DNA of 32,775 nt, from the NCBI GenBank assembly GCA_015680685.1, contig MNCI01017547.1, positions 1 through 32,775 of the forward strand, given 5' to 3'. The position numbers and the translations under genes are program-made. The first letter of the stretch is position 1. The number at the start of each line of letters is the position of its first letter. Below, one piece after another: positions 1-9,929 of the stretch. Under the pieces are notes generated by a model. It was not told the origin of the DNA and ran no database searches. It saw only the letters and a program-made list of their open reading frames with translations. The stretch comes from Gnetum montanum (lineage: Eukaryota > Streptophyta > Gnetopsida > Gnetales > Gnetaceae).

Positions 1-91
1 TTTGTTCTTCTTCTGATGAAGAATCAGTCTTAGGATCTAGAATATTTTGTGAAACTTTGAAACTTTCCAAACTATCAATCTTCTTGATCAT
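1..91 (-). CDS. Start of a retroelement ORF (gag-like N-terminus), partial, runs off the window
   Basis: An ATG on the minus strand at 91 opens a frame of about 30 codons with no stop before the window edge. The peptide is charged and ends in an acidic run (SSSEEEQ). It lies about 100 bp downstream, in element orientation, of the primer-site motif at 192-216 and the LTR beginning at 217. That is where the first ORF of an LTR retrotransposon normally starts. No domain can be recognised in so short a piece, so calling it gag or a leading ORF1 is inference from position. The lack of stops fits the younger look of this left-hand element. Confidence 0.45.
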   Translation of the reverse strand, partial: MIKKIDSLESFKVSQNILDPKTDSSSEEEQ

Positions 92-191
92 GAACTGAAA
101 ATAGTATATAATTTCTTAAGCCTTTATAGTAACAAAGAATTGTTGATGCACTAAAAGTATAAGGCTTATGAACCTAGAGGCTTAATTTTCA

Positions 192-216
192 GCCCTCCTT
201 CTAGCGCCAAAAGAAC
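192..216 (-). other. Primer-binding-site region of the left minus-strand LTR element
   Basis: On the minus strand the sequence after the LTR end reads TTTTGGCGCTAGAAGGAGGG. From memory, a motif of this kind follows the 5' LTR in Tat/Athila-type Ty3 elements. Decayed versions occur at the equivalent place in two other elements of this window (23921-23947 and 31322-31346), which supports the call. I do not assign the primer tRNA. Confidence 0.6.
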
Positions 217-1870
217 TGTTGGTGACCGTTTGGGATACGACTGCCAACGAGTGTCCTCGAACAAGATTTAGGTGCCTGTTGGTCTCTAGCAACACCAAGG
301 CCTAGATACCTCCAAATAAACTCAGTAGTTAATGTGAGTATGTGTATGTGTTGTTGCGGCATGCGGTTGTGAGAAATGTAACGATTGCGTTTTGTATAAA
401 CTACAAATGACTTACTTTAAAGAGATTCAGCCAACTTTACAAAGTACTGTGACAGATTCAGCCAACTTTGCCAAGTACTGTGAGTTGTTGAAAATTTCCT
501 ATTTTGTTCAACTCCCTAGTCTATGCGGTTCTTATAATACCTACTTGTGACAAATAAAATTTTGCAAAAACATTTGAGCACAACTCCGCAATCTACTCCT
601 AATTTTTCCCAAAGAAAGAGATAGTTCCACAAGAAATCTAGAAATAGAGCAAGATTCAATGGAAATAAGCAGAAAAGAAAAGAAAGCAGATTTGTGTATT
701 CCTCAAATATTTAAACAAGGTAAAATGACACGAGTAAACACTTCGCAATAAAGCTATCCCAAATTCAATATCTACGAATTGTTCAAACTTCCAAGGCTCA
801 AACAAGCAATTTCTTCAAGATAATCCTACTATGCTACCAAAAATTGCTGCGTAAACTACCACGTACGAGACTCCATTTTGACTAGATAATAGATGTCAAC
901 GATTGCATTCAAACAAAACCTTTAAAAGACTTGACAATTTTTGACTGAAATACCACGGGAATTCACTTTAAAGATAAAAAGAAGCTATTTTGGTCCCATC
1001 GAAATACCAAAGATTTTCTGAACCCTCTCGACTACTGAATTGTTCAACGACGTGACTACAAACAGAGGCTCTCTTACAACAATCCCAATAGCAGTTCCCA
1101 CACGTTACACAATAACAAAATTTACTACTAAAATGTTCTTAAGGCTTTTAAACACAAGCGCTTCTATGGAAAAATTTTAATAGAAATTTCATATCGGGCA
1201 ACAAGAATAGTAAGAGCAATCTAAAAATCCCAAAATTACTTGCCAAGGATGATACTATCTAAACCACTAGCTAAACAATTTAAACAAAATAAAAAATGAA
1301 ATGCCTAACTCACAGGACCATGACAAAGAGGTTGGAATCTTTGCTTTAGCAAGCCATATTACGAGCAATCTTCTTTACAAATATTCTTTACAAATGCTCT
1401 TCTCAAGACCTCAAAGTGTCTTCAAGTGAGAACCTAAGTGGTAACTAGTAGCCTTCAAAGTGTGATGTATGAGACCTCCCAAAAGTCTCTTCTCCAAATT
1501 ATCCTTCCAAAATCCCCCTCCCCTCCTCCCTTTTTTCAAAGTGCTCATGAAGCCTTTTTATAAGGTTTACAAGGTAGTTACATGCCAAAATATCCTAGCT
1601 AACTTTTCTCCCAAGTAACTTGGCCAACCAATTAGAAGTTTACTTGCCCAACAAGTTAGGAGGTTACTTGCCCATTTAATTAGGAGGAAGTTAGGAAGTT
1701 ATTCATAAAGTTAGGGGGAATTAATTAATAAATATTATAAATATTACCTTTAAAAGTAGTTTATTAAAATAAGTCTAAATTCCCTAATCTAATTTAATTT
1801 AATTTAAATTTTAAATACTAAGTGTTATTAATCTCTAAGATTTTACCATAAAAATATAATATAATATCCA
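217..1870 (-). repeat. LTR (5' LTR of a minus-strand Ty3-type element), outer end uncertain
   Basis: The inner end is clear. Read on the plus strand it begins TGTTGGTGACCG, so on the element strand it ends ...CACCAACA, directly before the primer-site motif. A good minus-strand TATA box (1553-1563) gives a U5+R of about 1.3 kb and a U3 beyond it. The outer end is not fixed. A CA at 1869-1870 lies where AT-rich U3-like DNA gives way to GC-richer DNA. A CCAACA at 2237-2242 would give better inverted termini (TGTTGG/CCAACA) but would cut through the block at 1925-2610. CpG is more frequent here than elsewhere in the window, so this copy looks comparatively young. The partner LTR lies outside the window. 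Confidence 0.6.
1553..1563 (-). promoter_or_regulatory. TATA box of the left LTR
   Basis: The minus strand reads CCTTATAAAAAGGC, a strong plant TATA consensus, inside the LTR. Transcription would start about 30 bp downstream, near 1525, in a GGGAGG-rich stretch, and proceed leftward into the ORF at 91. Confidence 0.55.
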
Positions 1871-1924
1871 CCTTATTGGTGGTAGCGGTAGTTAATTTAT
1901 CCTTTCTTATTCCCGATAATTGAA

Positions 1925-2610
1925 GTTAAAATTTGGGATGGCCAAAATACGAGCCCGAAGGTGAAGGCACCGATGCTGCAACTGCTCGCAACTGATTCAA
2001 AATATCTTCTTCGGCCAAAAATCGTTACCAGCAATTGCCATCACAGGAGAAGACTCAGCCGCTGCGTTAGGGAACGTCACCATGAGTTCCATAAGGATCT
2101 GCAACTGTTGTAACCTTTGCCCTTCAAAAATGCCCTGCAGGTTTTGATAATTATATGATTTAATCCTTACTTCGTAGATTTTCATTGCCCTCTATCTGTG
2201 ATAATTGCTAAACTGTCTGGCTTTCAGGATTTTCATCCAACATTTGGTGTAGATTTTTCGAGTGACGTCCATCAGGGTTTTAAAAACATTTGTTGTTGCT
2301 GTGGATGAAAACCCAAATTTGTTCATCACGCAAGATAGGCGTACATTCTTCTGAAATCCACAAGTGCCTCTACTGGAATCGATAATATATCCGCTGCACT
2401 CTACCCTAAACTGGCCTCAGTTCTGTCTGAATTTCTCCATGCGATTGCTGCCTGAAACCCCCTTTAAATCGGCTCATCGGTGAAAGAAGGGCCTCCCATG
2501 CACTCCACGAACTTAGGTTTGGCATCTGGCAAGTTGGCAACATAGATCCGGCTGGTGTGTGGGCGCAGTCCAGAATGGAAAGCCAAAGGATTTGCCCCAA
2601 AACCACAACA
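1925..2610 (-). pseudogene. Unidentified decayed coding block
   Basis: This block is GC-richer and has more CpG than its neighbours. Minus-strand frames give protein-like runs. One near 2530-2560 contains VANLPDAKPKFVECMGG. One at 1997-2185 contains LQGIFEGQRLQQLQILMELM followed by PNAAAES. After a frameshift near 2020 it continues with LNQLRAVAASVPSPSGSYF. Stops and frame changes separate the runs. I do not recognise the family. It could be a host gene fragment, a captured exon or the edge of another element. The non-random composition and the reading across a frameshift make it more than a chance ORF, but that is as far as the sequence goes. Confidence 0.35.
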
Positions 2611-2634
2611 TTCAGTTCTGCTTTTTTTTTTTTT

Positions 2635-2738
2635 ATTTCATTTTTTCTCTGGTAGCACTAACAATGGGCCTTTGGTCATACGTGANGATTTCATTTTTTC
2701 TCTGGTAGCACTAACAATGGGCCTTTGGTCATACGTGA
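2635..2738. repeat. Exact 51-bp direct duplication flanking a single N
   Basis: 2635-2685 and 2688-2738 are identical, separated only by 'NG' with the N at 2686. An exact repeat abutting an ambiguous base, in a region where every other repeat is heavily diverged, is best explained as two overlapping contig ends joined without merging. Confidence 0.9.
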
Positions 2739-2739
2739 A

Positions 2740-3200
2740 TTTGGATTTTTCTGCAATACAGAAGCCTTTACATCCTTTGATAATTTTAAATCCACGAATT
2801 CAAAACCAGTTGGTAGTCCGTTAGGTTCTTCACTTGCTTCCAACTCTTAGCCAATTTTTGATAATCCATTACCCACGATGTTGTCTTATTTGCCAATATT
2901 AATCAGGGAGTATGCTTTCTTGTGGTAAATAATCACCTCCTTTTTTTATTCCAATCTTCACTCAAGAAAATATCTTGAAATTTTAATTTATTTTCCAAGA
3001 AGGCTTCAACATCAAGATTATTTACCAGGCTTGCTTCTCTAAGAATACCCATTACTCACAATACTAAACTGCAAATTTACAACTAGGGATTGTGCTAATA
3101 TTTTGAACAAAATATTCCAACTGCTCCATGTAATGGCCAAATGTGCCAACACTACCAATTTCCTCAACAAACATCTCAAGGTGGCAGTGGTTGATGGACT
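2740..3200. other. No recognisable feature
   Basis: AT-rich sequence with short poly-T and poly-A runs. No frame on either strand gives a convincing protein, and no LTR or repeat structure is apparent. Confidence 0.5.
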
Positions 3201-4535
3201 CTTATTTGAGTTGTTGAAATATGCATCTCACTCATTGTTATAATGGTGTTTGTGGTTTTTCTGTGTATGCCCCCACTTGCACACCTTAGCACTAAAATGC
3301 TTCCAATCTTGAATTTTTTGGGAAAGTTGATCATCTATAACTATTGCTCAATGATCTCATGGATGGCCTCATTCTTACTCTGAATCACCAATGAATACCT
3401 AGCATAATCAATCTCTATGGTCTGCTAGGTACTATCTCCCTATGAATGGGCTACCAAGAAGTGATACTAGGACTAGAGGTCCCTAATCTTTGTATCTTGG
3501 TTTTCCACTCTCTTTTAAAGTTCATGCATGCATTTCCACATGTGCTCGTTTGTGTGCCTATAGACCCATCATGCTTTTGCACAAGAAAGCATGCACTTAT
3601 TGGCTACCACATACACACAATAAGGTACCTGCTCCACTTTAAGAGGGTACTTGGGGACAACATCCACTTTTTCCACATAGCTTAGATCCTAGCAAGGCTT
3701 AGAACGTATTGGCATGTGACAAGCAAATCAACATTAGCCACAAGCTAAGCATCAAAGTTGATATAGAAACATAAGTAAAACAACATCATATGCATATTGA
3801 GTTTGGGATCCGCCTACTATAGGTGGTCCACCATATCCTTCACAATGCCTTCCATGAAGGCAAACTTGTTCGGTGTCTCTACCCATGGCTTCATGTAGTA
3901 GGTAGATGCAAGTGGTGGACTACTAAATAGACAAAGATGCAAGAACAAAAGAGCAATAACAGATGGAAAAATAAAGCATTTATCTAGCAAATCCTTAGGT
4001 GTGAGAATAGAGGGATTTCCCAATGGCACATCGTCAAAGAGGTTGGAAAAATCACCCTCATTGATGTGGAAAAACCCCTCCACCTCAAACTACTAGAGAG
4101 CATCTGTAGCCTTGTGTAGCTCCTCCCTATGCACTTCTTCCTCCTTAGCTTGAGGAGGGGTTGCCTTTGCCACTGTTGCTACTGCTATTTCGACAACCCT
4201 CTCACCTAATTCACAAACATAACATTTTATCATGAGCATAGCATAGGAAAAAGAACAAAAAATATAAATATAAAAAATATATAATAAATGCATCTATATA
4301 CATACTAACCTACAACATTAGTGTGCAAGCTTGGGATCTTGAGGTAGATCTTCTTGATGCCTACATATCCAATTACAGCAACAACCTCCTCCATTAGGCA
4401 TGATTTCTTGATCTTTGTCTTGGAGGATCCTACCATTTCTACAATGTAGTGGTTGGACTTGTTCACATCCCCAATAATAATTGGGGAATGCTTACCCATG
4501 CTATCATAGGAATAATGTGACCACCCTAGATGACC

Positions 4536-4567
<32 letters not shown>

Positions 4568-5010
4568 TCCTACAAGCAAGCGGTTACAAACATGTGCTTC
4601 ACCCAAGGCTTACATAGCTACTCACAATCTTGCATTATCCAATGCATTCTATCTTAAACCACTAGAATCTCCATGAAGCTTTGCGGATATGCTACAAAAA
4701 ATGCGAGGTGTACGTGAGACCTCACTTAGAGGTTGTAGCAAAGTTTGGTGATCTCTGCATATAGTCCAGTGGTGATGTAGAAGGCCTAGTTGAACCATGT
4801 ATCCTTTTGTAGCACCTCCTTCATCACCTGTGCCTGCTCAACCCTAAGGATTTTTTCTTTGAAGACCAACTTCGAGAAGGTATGAGCACGAAAGAGAGGG
4901 TGGAGTTCCCAAACCTCACACATGCACATATTTATCCAGGATGCCTTTGTCAGATTGGGTGGCTTCCAACCACTCCTTAATCTCTCCTTAGTTTAGCAAA
5001 AATATCTTTT
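3200..5010 (-). pseudogene. Unidentified decayed protein-coding remnant, several pieces
   Basis: Protein-like minus-strand frames occur in series. At 4918-4570 one frame with few stops contains EVWELHPLFRAHTFSKLVF and later TGLYAEITKLCYNL. At 4499-4305 there is an open run with MGKHSPIIIGDVNKSNHY. At 4245-4093 there is an Ala/Glu-rich piece, and at 4083-3817 a piece with EGDFSNLFDDVPLGNPS. Near 3560-3240 lies a hydrophilic, coiled-coil-like stretch whose stops are mostly TAG at likely Gln positions. 4499-4305 ends at an AG|GTTAGT resembling a splice donor, and an AG precedes the next piece, so introns are possible. The 28-G run at 4540 interrupts the block. I do not recognise the protein. It may be an extra retroelement ORF or a host gene relic. 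Confidence 0.4.
4540..4567 (+). repeat. 28-nt poly-G homopolymer
   Basis: An uninterrupted run of 28 G follows 'gaccttta'. The window is otherwise AT-rich, and G runs elsewhere are short. It may be real (replication slippage, possible G-quadruplex) or an artefact of sequencing chemistry in which absent signal is called G. It lies within the decayed coding block at 3200-5010. Confidence 0.9.
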
Positions 5011-5099
5011 GCAAAAATATCTTAGGGCCCACTAGAGCCCCATGAGTATAGCATGTCAACATACACATTTGGCACACCTGGTACTCATTGGGGTACAAC

Positions 5100-6600
5100 T
5101 TTTTTTTTATAGTATTAGCATTTGTTTTGTACGTTTACATGTTTGGCATTACAAGTTGTGTGTTTTGGCAATTAAACATTAGCATTTTGCATTTCACAGG
5201 TTTAGCATTCTTTCACAAAATTTTTAAAATTTTTTCTAACTTCAAGTAGCATAGTTCAGAAAACTGTGAAAACTTCTAACTCTAGGCTACCTCTAGGAAC
5301 GTAGTCCAAGAAAAAAAAAATTTCTAACCCTAGCTAACATCGACTATGCTCCAACAATATGAAGCATAGCCCCAAATAAAAAAAAATCCTAACTTTAGTC
5401 TATGCTCCCTGGGGAGCGTAGCCCCAAAAATTTTTGAGAAATTTTCAAAGAAAAAACTAACTATGCATAGCCCATCTAGGTACTATGCCTAATCATGGTG
5501 TTTCCCATTGGTCACTCTCACCATGCCCCCTATGCCAAGTGCTAGACACTATTGTGGCCCTCATAGATGCACTAACATCGCTACCGCATGTCACTTCGCT
5601 TACCCTCCCAAGTCAAAAATAAGATAGAATGCAAAAAATGTGCTCCTAGAACTACCCCTCTCATGGCCCCTATGGCTACATCCTCATTTCCAAGTTGTAG
5701 TGCACTCATGCCCCTCATAGTTGCTAGCCAAAACTAGGAACATGGAAGTAAAATGAAATGGAAAAAATCGTTTGTTATGTCCTTGCCCCACAACATGTCA
5801 TCTTGGCCACAGTTGACACCTTCACCCCTACCCCTTCATTACACCCAAAATCTCTCAAAATTTGAAAAAAAAAAGTGAAAAGGAAATCCTTTGCGACTTC
5901 CATGGCCTTGTGGTGGAGGCCCTAGGCCACTACCATAGGCCTCGTGCCTCACATGGCCCATCAAAACCAATGCAACCTCAAAACCCTCCACTACAACAAA
6001 ACCCTTTCCCAATGTGCATTCCCCTCATGGCCATGGTTATTGAAGTGGCCACGATGAAAACAACCCTTACCATAGTAGGGTGCCACTGACACAAGCCCCA
6101 AACCCTAAAAGAACCTAAGTACAAAAGGCAAAGAGAAGGCAAAAGTAACAAAAAGGGAAGAGCATAGGCAGGGTACCTGGTAGATGGTGGTGCCCTATAC
6201 TTCTCCATGTGTGCCCATAGTAGTTGTGATAGCACTCACCCTTCCTCATTCATGTTGGTTAGTCTAGGGTGCTAGCATCCACATCAGCATGACATTCTAG
6301 TGAGTACGCTCTTCAAATTTCACTACACTTTAGAAAGTTTGTGTTTTCAACTTTGACAATGAAAAATTTATCCAAGGGTAAAATGTGCTTTTATACCCCT
6401 TGGGACCACTTAATTTATTTACCTACCTTGGGACTACACTCTATAGTGAAAAACATAGTTGGGTGGGTGCATAGTCACCAGAGATAGAAAACTTTTTGAT
6501 TTTTCTAGCTATACCTTAGACATAGAAATATTTTAAATTTTTCTTGTTTTCTAGTGAGCATGCAAGAAAAATTTACCTTCTTGGGACACCAAGCCTTCCT
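5100..6600. other. Non-coding LTR-like DNA with palindromic 'ctatgctcc' motifs
   Basis: Around 5230-5480 there are several degenerate copies of a motif pairing ctatgctcc with ggagc(a/g)tag. One at about 5400-5422 reads ctatgctccctggggagcgtag. The same motif family fills the U3 of the 3' LTR at 12520-13075, so this may be part of a degraded LTR. 5500-6250 is C-rich with short, unconvincing open frames. I cannot place a matching LTR terminus or TATA box here. Confidence 0.35.
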
Positions 6601-6603
6601 CAT

Positions 6604-6775
6604 CTAATGCATGTCATGGTTTACTAAGACCTTAAACTAACATTTCATGGTCCATTAAGATCTTAAACTAGCATCCCATGGTCTACTAAAAATGTAAATT
6701 GGCACATTATAGTCCACTAAGATCTTAAAATAACACCCCATGGCCTGCTGAGGCCTAAAATTAGCCCACGCATCC
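6604..6775 (+). repeat. Degenerate minisatellite, about 5 copies of a 30-37 bp unit, upstream of RT
   Basis: The unit is close to catggtctactaagacctt followed by aaactagcat. Successive copies drift by point changes and small indels. The same unit reappears after pol (10420-10986) and, reverse-complemented, next to both gag-protease copies (19418-19505 and 27065-27165). It therefore belongs to the retroelement family rather than being local simple sequence. Confidence 0.75.
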
Positions 6776-6884
6776 CTTCCCTTTATAACCATAGTTATGT
6801 ACTTAGGAAAAAATTTTATTGCATTGTTTTTTTAACTATTCATATTAATCTTATTAAGATAGATGCGGCTTGACATCTTTCTAG

Positions 6885-6896
6885 TTTTTTTTGTAG
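6885..6896 (+). other. Possible 3' splice site before the RT frame
   Basis: An eight-T tract followed by GTAG|G stands 22 bp before the ATG at 6919 that opens the RT-side frame. Ogre-type Tat elements are known to splice out an intron between gag-protease and RT, so an acceptor here would fit. This rests on the motif and position only; no donor was identified. Confidence 0.3.
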
Positions 6897-7267
6897 GATT
6901 ATTATAGGATCTTTCAACATGACTACGTACGAGCATCTTCACTCACCTTTGGTCCTAACCAAGCCTCATGGTGATCTCACACAATATATTGATCTTCAAT
7001 GCCTAGACCTCAAGGCCGTAGCCTATGAAAGCCACATAACATCTATAGAGGCATTGCTAGACTAACCAGACCATCTAGTTGGGGCTAAATCTAGAGGTAG
7101 GTAACATCACTCAGGATCCCCTCATTGAAGTTCCTTTAGCAACACCTAGTGGCAAGGTGAAGACATTGAAACTTAGTTCTTTATTAGAGCCTCAACATGT
7201 CCAAAACATCACAAAAGTACTCAATGATAACATCAAGGTATTTGCATGGTCTTACAAAGACATTTGA

Positions 7268-8103
7268 GGCCTAGATCCTTGCATAGTGCAACATAATATA
7301 ATCCTTGATCCCAACATAAAACCAATCAAGCAGGAAGCTTGCAAGGTTAGGCCTAAGGTGGCATTAGTAGTCTACAATGAAATCACTATGCCCTACAAGG
7401 TTGATTTCATTTGAGTCATTGCCTATGCAAATTGGATCTCCAACATTGTGGTTGTGCCTAAGAAAAATGGAAGTATATGCATCTACATAAACTTTCAAGA
7501 CCTAAAAAAGGAAACCATTAAAGATGATTTTCCATTGCCTAGTATTGATCTATTGGTTGATACTATGACTAGTCATGCCTTGTTGTCCTTCATGGATGGG
7601 TTCTTGGGTTATAACTAGATTTAGACCAACCTAGAGCACTAGCTCAGTACTACCTTTATGACCCCTTGGAGTACATTTTGTTACATAATGATGTCCTTTA
7701 GGCTTCAGAATGCAGGAGCGACCTGTCAACTAGCCATGATGTACATCTTTAGTGATTACCTTTTAGGTGTGCTTAATGATTATGTTGAGGATATAGTAGT
7801 TAAGTCCAAGGCATCACAAAATTATGTAGATGACTTAGACCTTGTTCTCAAATGTTACCTGAAGCATGAACTTAGGTTAAATCCTAAGAAATGTGTCTTC
7901 AACATTAAGATAGGCTACATGCTAGGTTTTTTAGTATCCAAAGTAGGCATATGCATAGACCTCAATAAGGTTAAGGCCATTATCAACTTAGCACCATTGG
8001 CTAACCTTAAGGATCTATGAAGGTTACAAGATAGATTACAATTTATATGAAGGTTTATTGCATGGTTGACTAATAAGTTGTAGCCAATGCAACACATGAT
8101 GAA
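7268..8103 (+). pseudogene. Reverse transcriptase domain (RVT_1) remnant
   Basis: One frame runs through the domain with about ten stops. The catalytic region containing MDGF (Asp codon 7595-7597) is followed by GYN and then TAG at 7616-7618, where the family has GYNQI. Next come the TPW block and the active-site box, here YVED at 7781-7792 instead of YVDD, so one catalytic Asp has become Glu. NPKKCVF and the thumb-like LQDRLQFI follow, as in the family. TAGs at 7622 and 7640 add to the stops. A one-base frameshift near 8100, in aaaaggg, joins the RNase H frame. Confidence 0.92.
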
Positions 8104-8560
8104 AAGGGAGTCCACTTTGAGTGGATAGCTCAATGCTAAGAGCTAATTGACAACCTTAAATAGGAGCTGGCTCAACTTCCAATAGTCTACCCTTCACAAG
8201 GAGATAAATCATTCTACATCTACCTTGCTACCTCTAATGCATCCATTGCTTCTCTACTTTTTCAAAAGCAAGATGATGGTACAAAGGTCCTTGTATACTA
8301 CCTAAGCCATGCATTAGTTGCCTATGGAGCAAAGTACAACAATGTGGAAAATAATTTCCTCACATTGTTCTTCACACTCAAGAAGTGGAGGCACTATCTT
8401 TTTCACAACCAAGTTAACATCATCTACAAAAGTAATGTACCTAAGCCATCACAATGAATATTTACAAGAGCAGTCACATTGCATGTTAGAAAGCAATAAC
8501 TGTAGAGTTTGACCTACATCACATTGCACAAGCATTAACCAAAGTTCAAGTAATAGCTGC
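8104..8560 (+). pseudogene. Ty3-type RNase H domain remnant
   Basis: After the frameshift near 8100 the frame gives KKGVHFEW, then FYIYLATSNASIASLLFQ, then VLVYYLSHAL, YNNVENNFL and a KKWRHYLF block. This is the usual order of the RNase H linked to Ty3 RT in plants. It degrades after about 8456. A recognisable EFDLHHIAQAL near 8498-8530 lies in another frame. Ty3 RNase H sits between RT and the second RNase H in Tat elements, as here. Confidence 0.85.
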
Positions 8561-8699
8561 ATAACTCATGGCCTCCATAATCAAGCAATGATAGATCTGG
8601 AATTTCTGGATGAGCATGTCACTAGCAATAAGTTAAGTTCTTGCCAACCTTGAGGCACTCTTACACTTTAATGGTGTTTCAAAATCTTAAGGAGGTAGT

Positions 8700-9040
8700 G
8701 CCACTATCATAATCATGTTTCCCTTTAGGGAGGTCCCACCCTTCATGTATCATTTCACATTTCCATGCACTAACAACATGGCAAAGTATGAGGGCCTCCT
8801 CTAGGGTATCTTAGTAGCTTGTGACCTAGGAATACAAAACCTAGTGATCTAGGGTAACTTGTAATTAGTATTCAACCAAGTCATAAAGGTTTATGCTTGT
8901 AAAGCCTAGCAGTTACAACCTTATTGTGACCTAGAAAAGAACTTTGTAAAGTAATTTGCAACTATTGATGTTTAGCACATCCCCTAAAATGGGAATACCA
9001 TTATCGATGCATTAGCGATGTTAGCCTTAAACATTGCACT
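8700..9040 (+). pseudogene. Second, archaeal-like RNase H (aRNH) remnant, diagnostic of the Tat lineage
   Basis: The frame contains FPCTNNMAKYEGLL, VACDLGIQNLVI and LVFNQVIKVYAC, then a QLQPYCDL run and an A-L-A-x-L-A end. This is the TNNxAEYxALL / GDSxLV / ADALA pattern of the extra RNase H in Tat/Ogre elements. Stops at 8802-8804 and 8850-8852 are TAG at positions that are Gln in relatives (LLQG, VIQG). The GDS motif carrying a catalytic Asp reads GNL, so the site is destroyed. Its presence is the main reason for the lineage call. Confidence 0.82.
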
Positions 9041-9329
9041 TGAAATGTTTCACACCTTGTCCACCATGGTGGTGAATTACATTGTGCCTATTATGTAAAC
9101 AATTGACATTGCATCTATAGGCATAGTAAGCACAACTCAAGAAGTAGAGAGGTATGATGACATTAAGGCATACCTTCTATACGGTGAACCTTTGCAACAT
9201 CTAACCACTACCCAAAAGGATGTAGTGTAGAAGCAATTGTGGTAGTACATCATCATGGATGATATCACACTATGTTGTAGATTCTACAATGGCATACTGT
9301 TGACCTACATTAGCGATAGTGAAGTGAAA

Positions 9330-9910
9330 ATGATTGTTGAACATGTCCATGAGGGACTCTATGGAGGCTAGATAGCACCTAGGGTAATGGTAGTGAAGAT
9401 TAGAATCTTAGGGTACTATTGGCCATTCATGGAGTGTGATTGCATCTCTAAGGACAAGATGTGCGACACGTGTTAATGGCATGACAACTTAATGCATGTG
9501 CCACCTATTGAACTACATACAACATAGATCATGTGGCCATTCCAATGTTGGGGTTTGGACATCATAGGGCCTATCATGCCTACATCCTCTATAGGTCATA
9601 GCTTCATTATAACTACGACTAAGTATTTTACAAAGTGGGTTGAATCTATTCCACTTAACAGGACTACATCATAGTAGGTTTGTAGATTCATACTTGACAA
9701 CATAGTGACCCGTTTTGGTTTATCATGATCATTGTTACCAACAACGAGCAATAATTTAGCAGTGCTAAGACCAAAGCCTTTTGCAAGTGCTTCAAAATCA
9801 AACATTCCTTTTTGTTTCCCTAGTACCTACAAGTGAATGGCCAAGTAGAGCCACAAACAAAGTCATCATCAATCTTTTAAAGAAGATGCTTAGTAGCAAA
9901 AAATGGTGAT
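9330..9910 (+). pseudogene. Integrase zinc-binding and catalytic core remnant
   Basis: The zinc-binding part shows HEGLYGG, ILGYYWPFM and a C-x2-C (CDTC near 9461-9472). One zinc-ligand His is gone, replaced by a stop. The core contains CWGLDIIGP (first catalytic Asp codon 9558-9560), GHSFIITTTKYFTKWVE, then FILDNIVTRFG. After a frameshift near 9720 the TDNG box reads TNNE (9737-9748), so the second catalytic Asp is lost by G-to-A change. The third residue, Glu in NGQVEP (codon 9848-9850), is kept. Two of the three D-D-E residues therefore survive. Confidence 0.9.
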
Positions 9911-9929
9911 GGCATGAGTAGTTGATCTA

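Noticed and set aside
5862-6235. Overlapping open frames on both strands (75 and 85 codons)
   Set aside because: Composition-driven frames in C-rich DNA, with no recognisable motif and no continuation across frameshifts.
6780-6800. TATA-like 'ccctttataacc' as promoter of the plus-strand element
   Set aside because: The sequence after it does not match the R/U5 of the 3' LTR following its TATA box at 13456, and no LTR terminus or primer site follows it.
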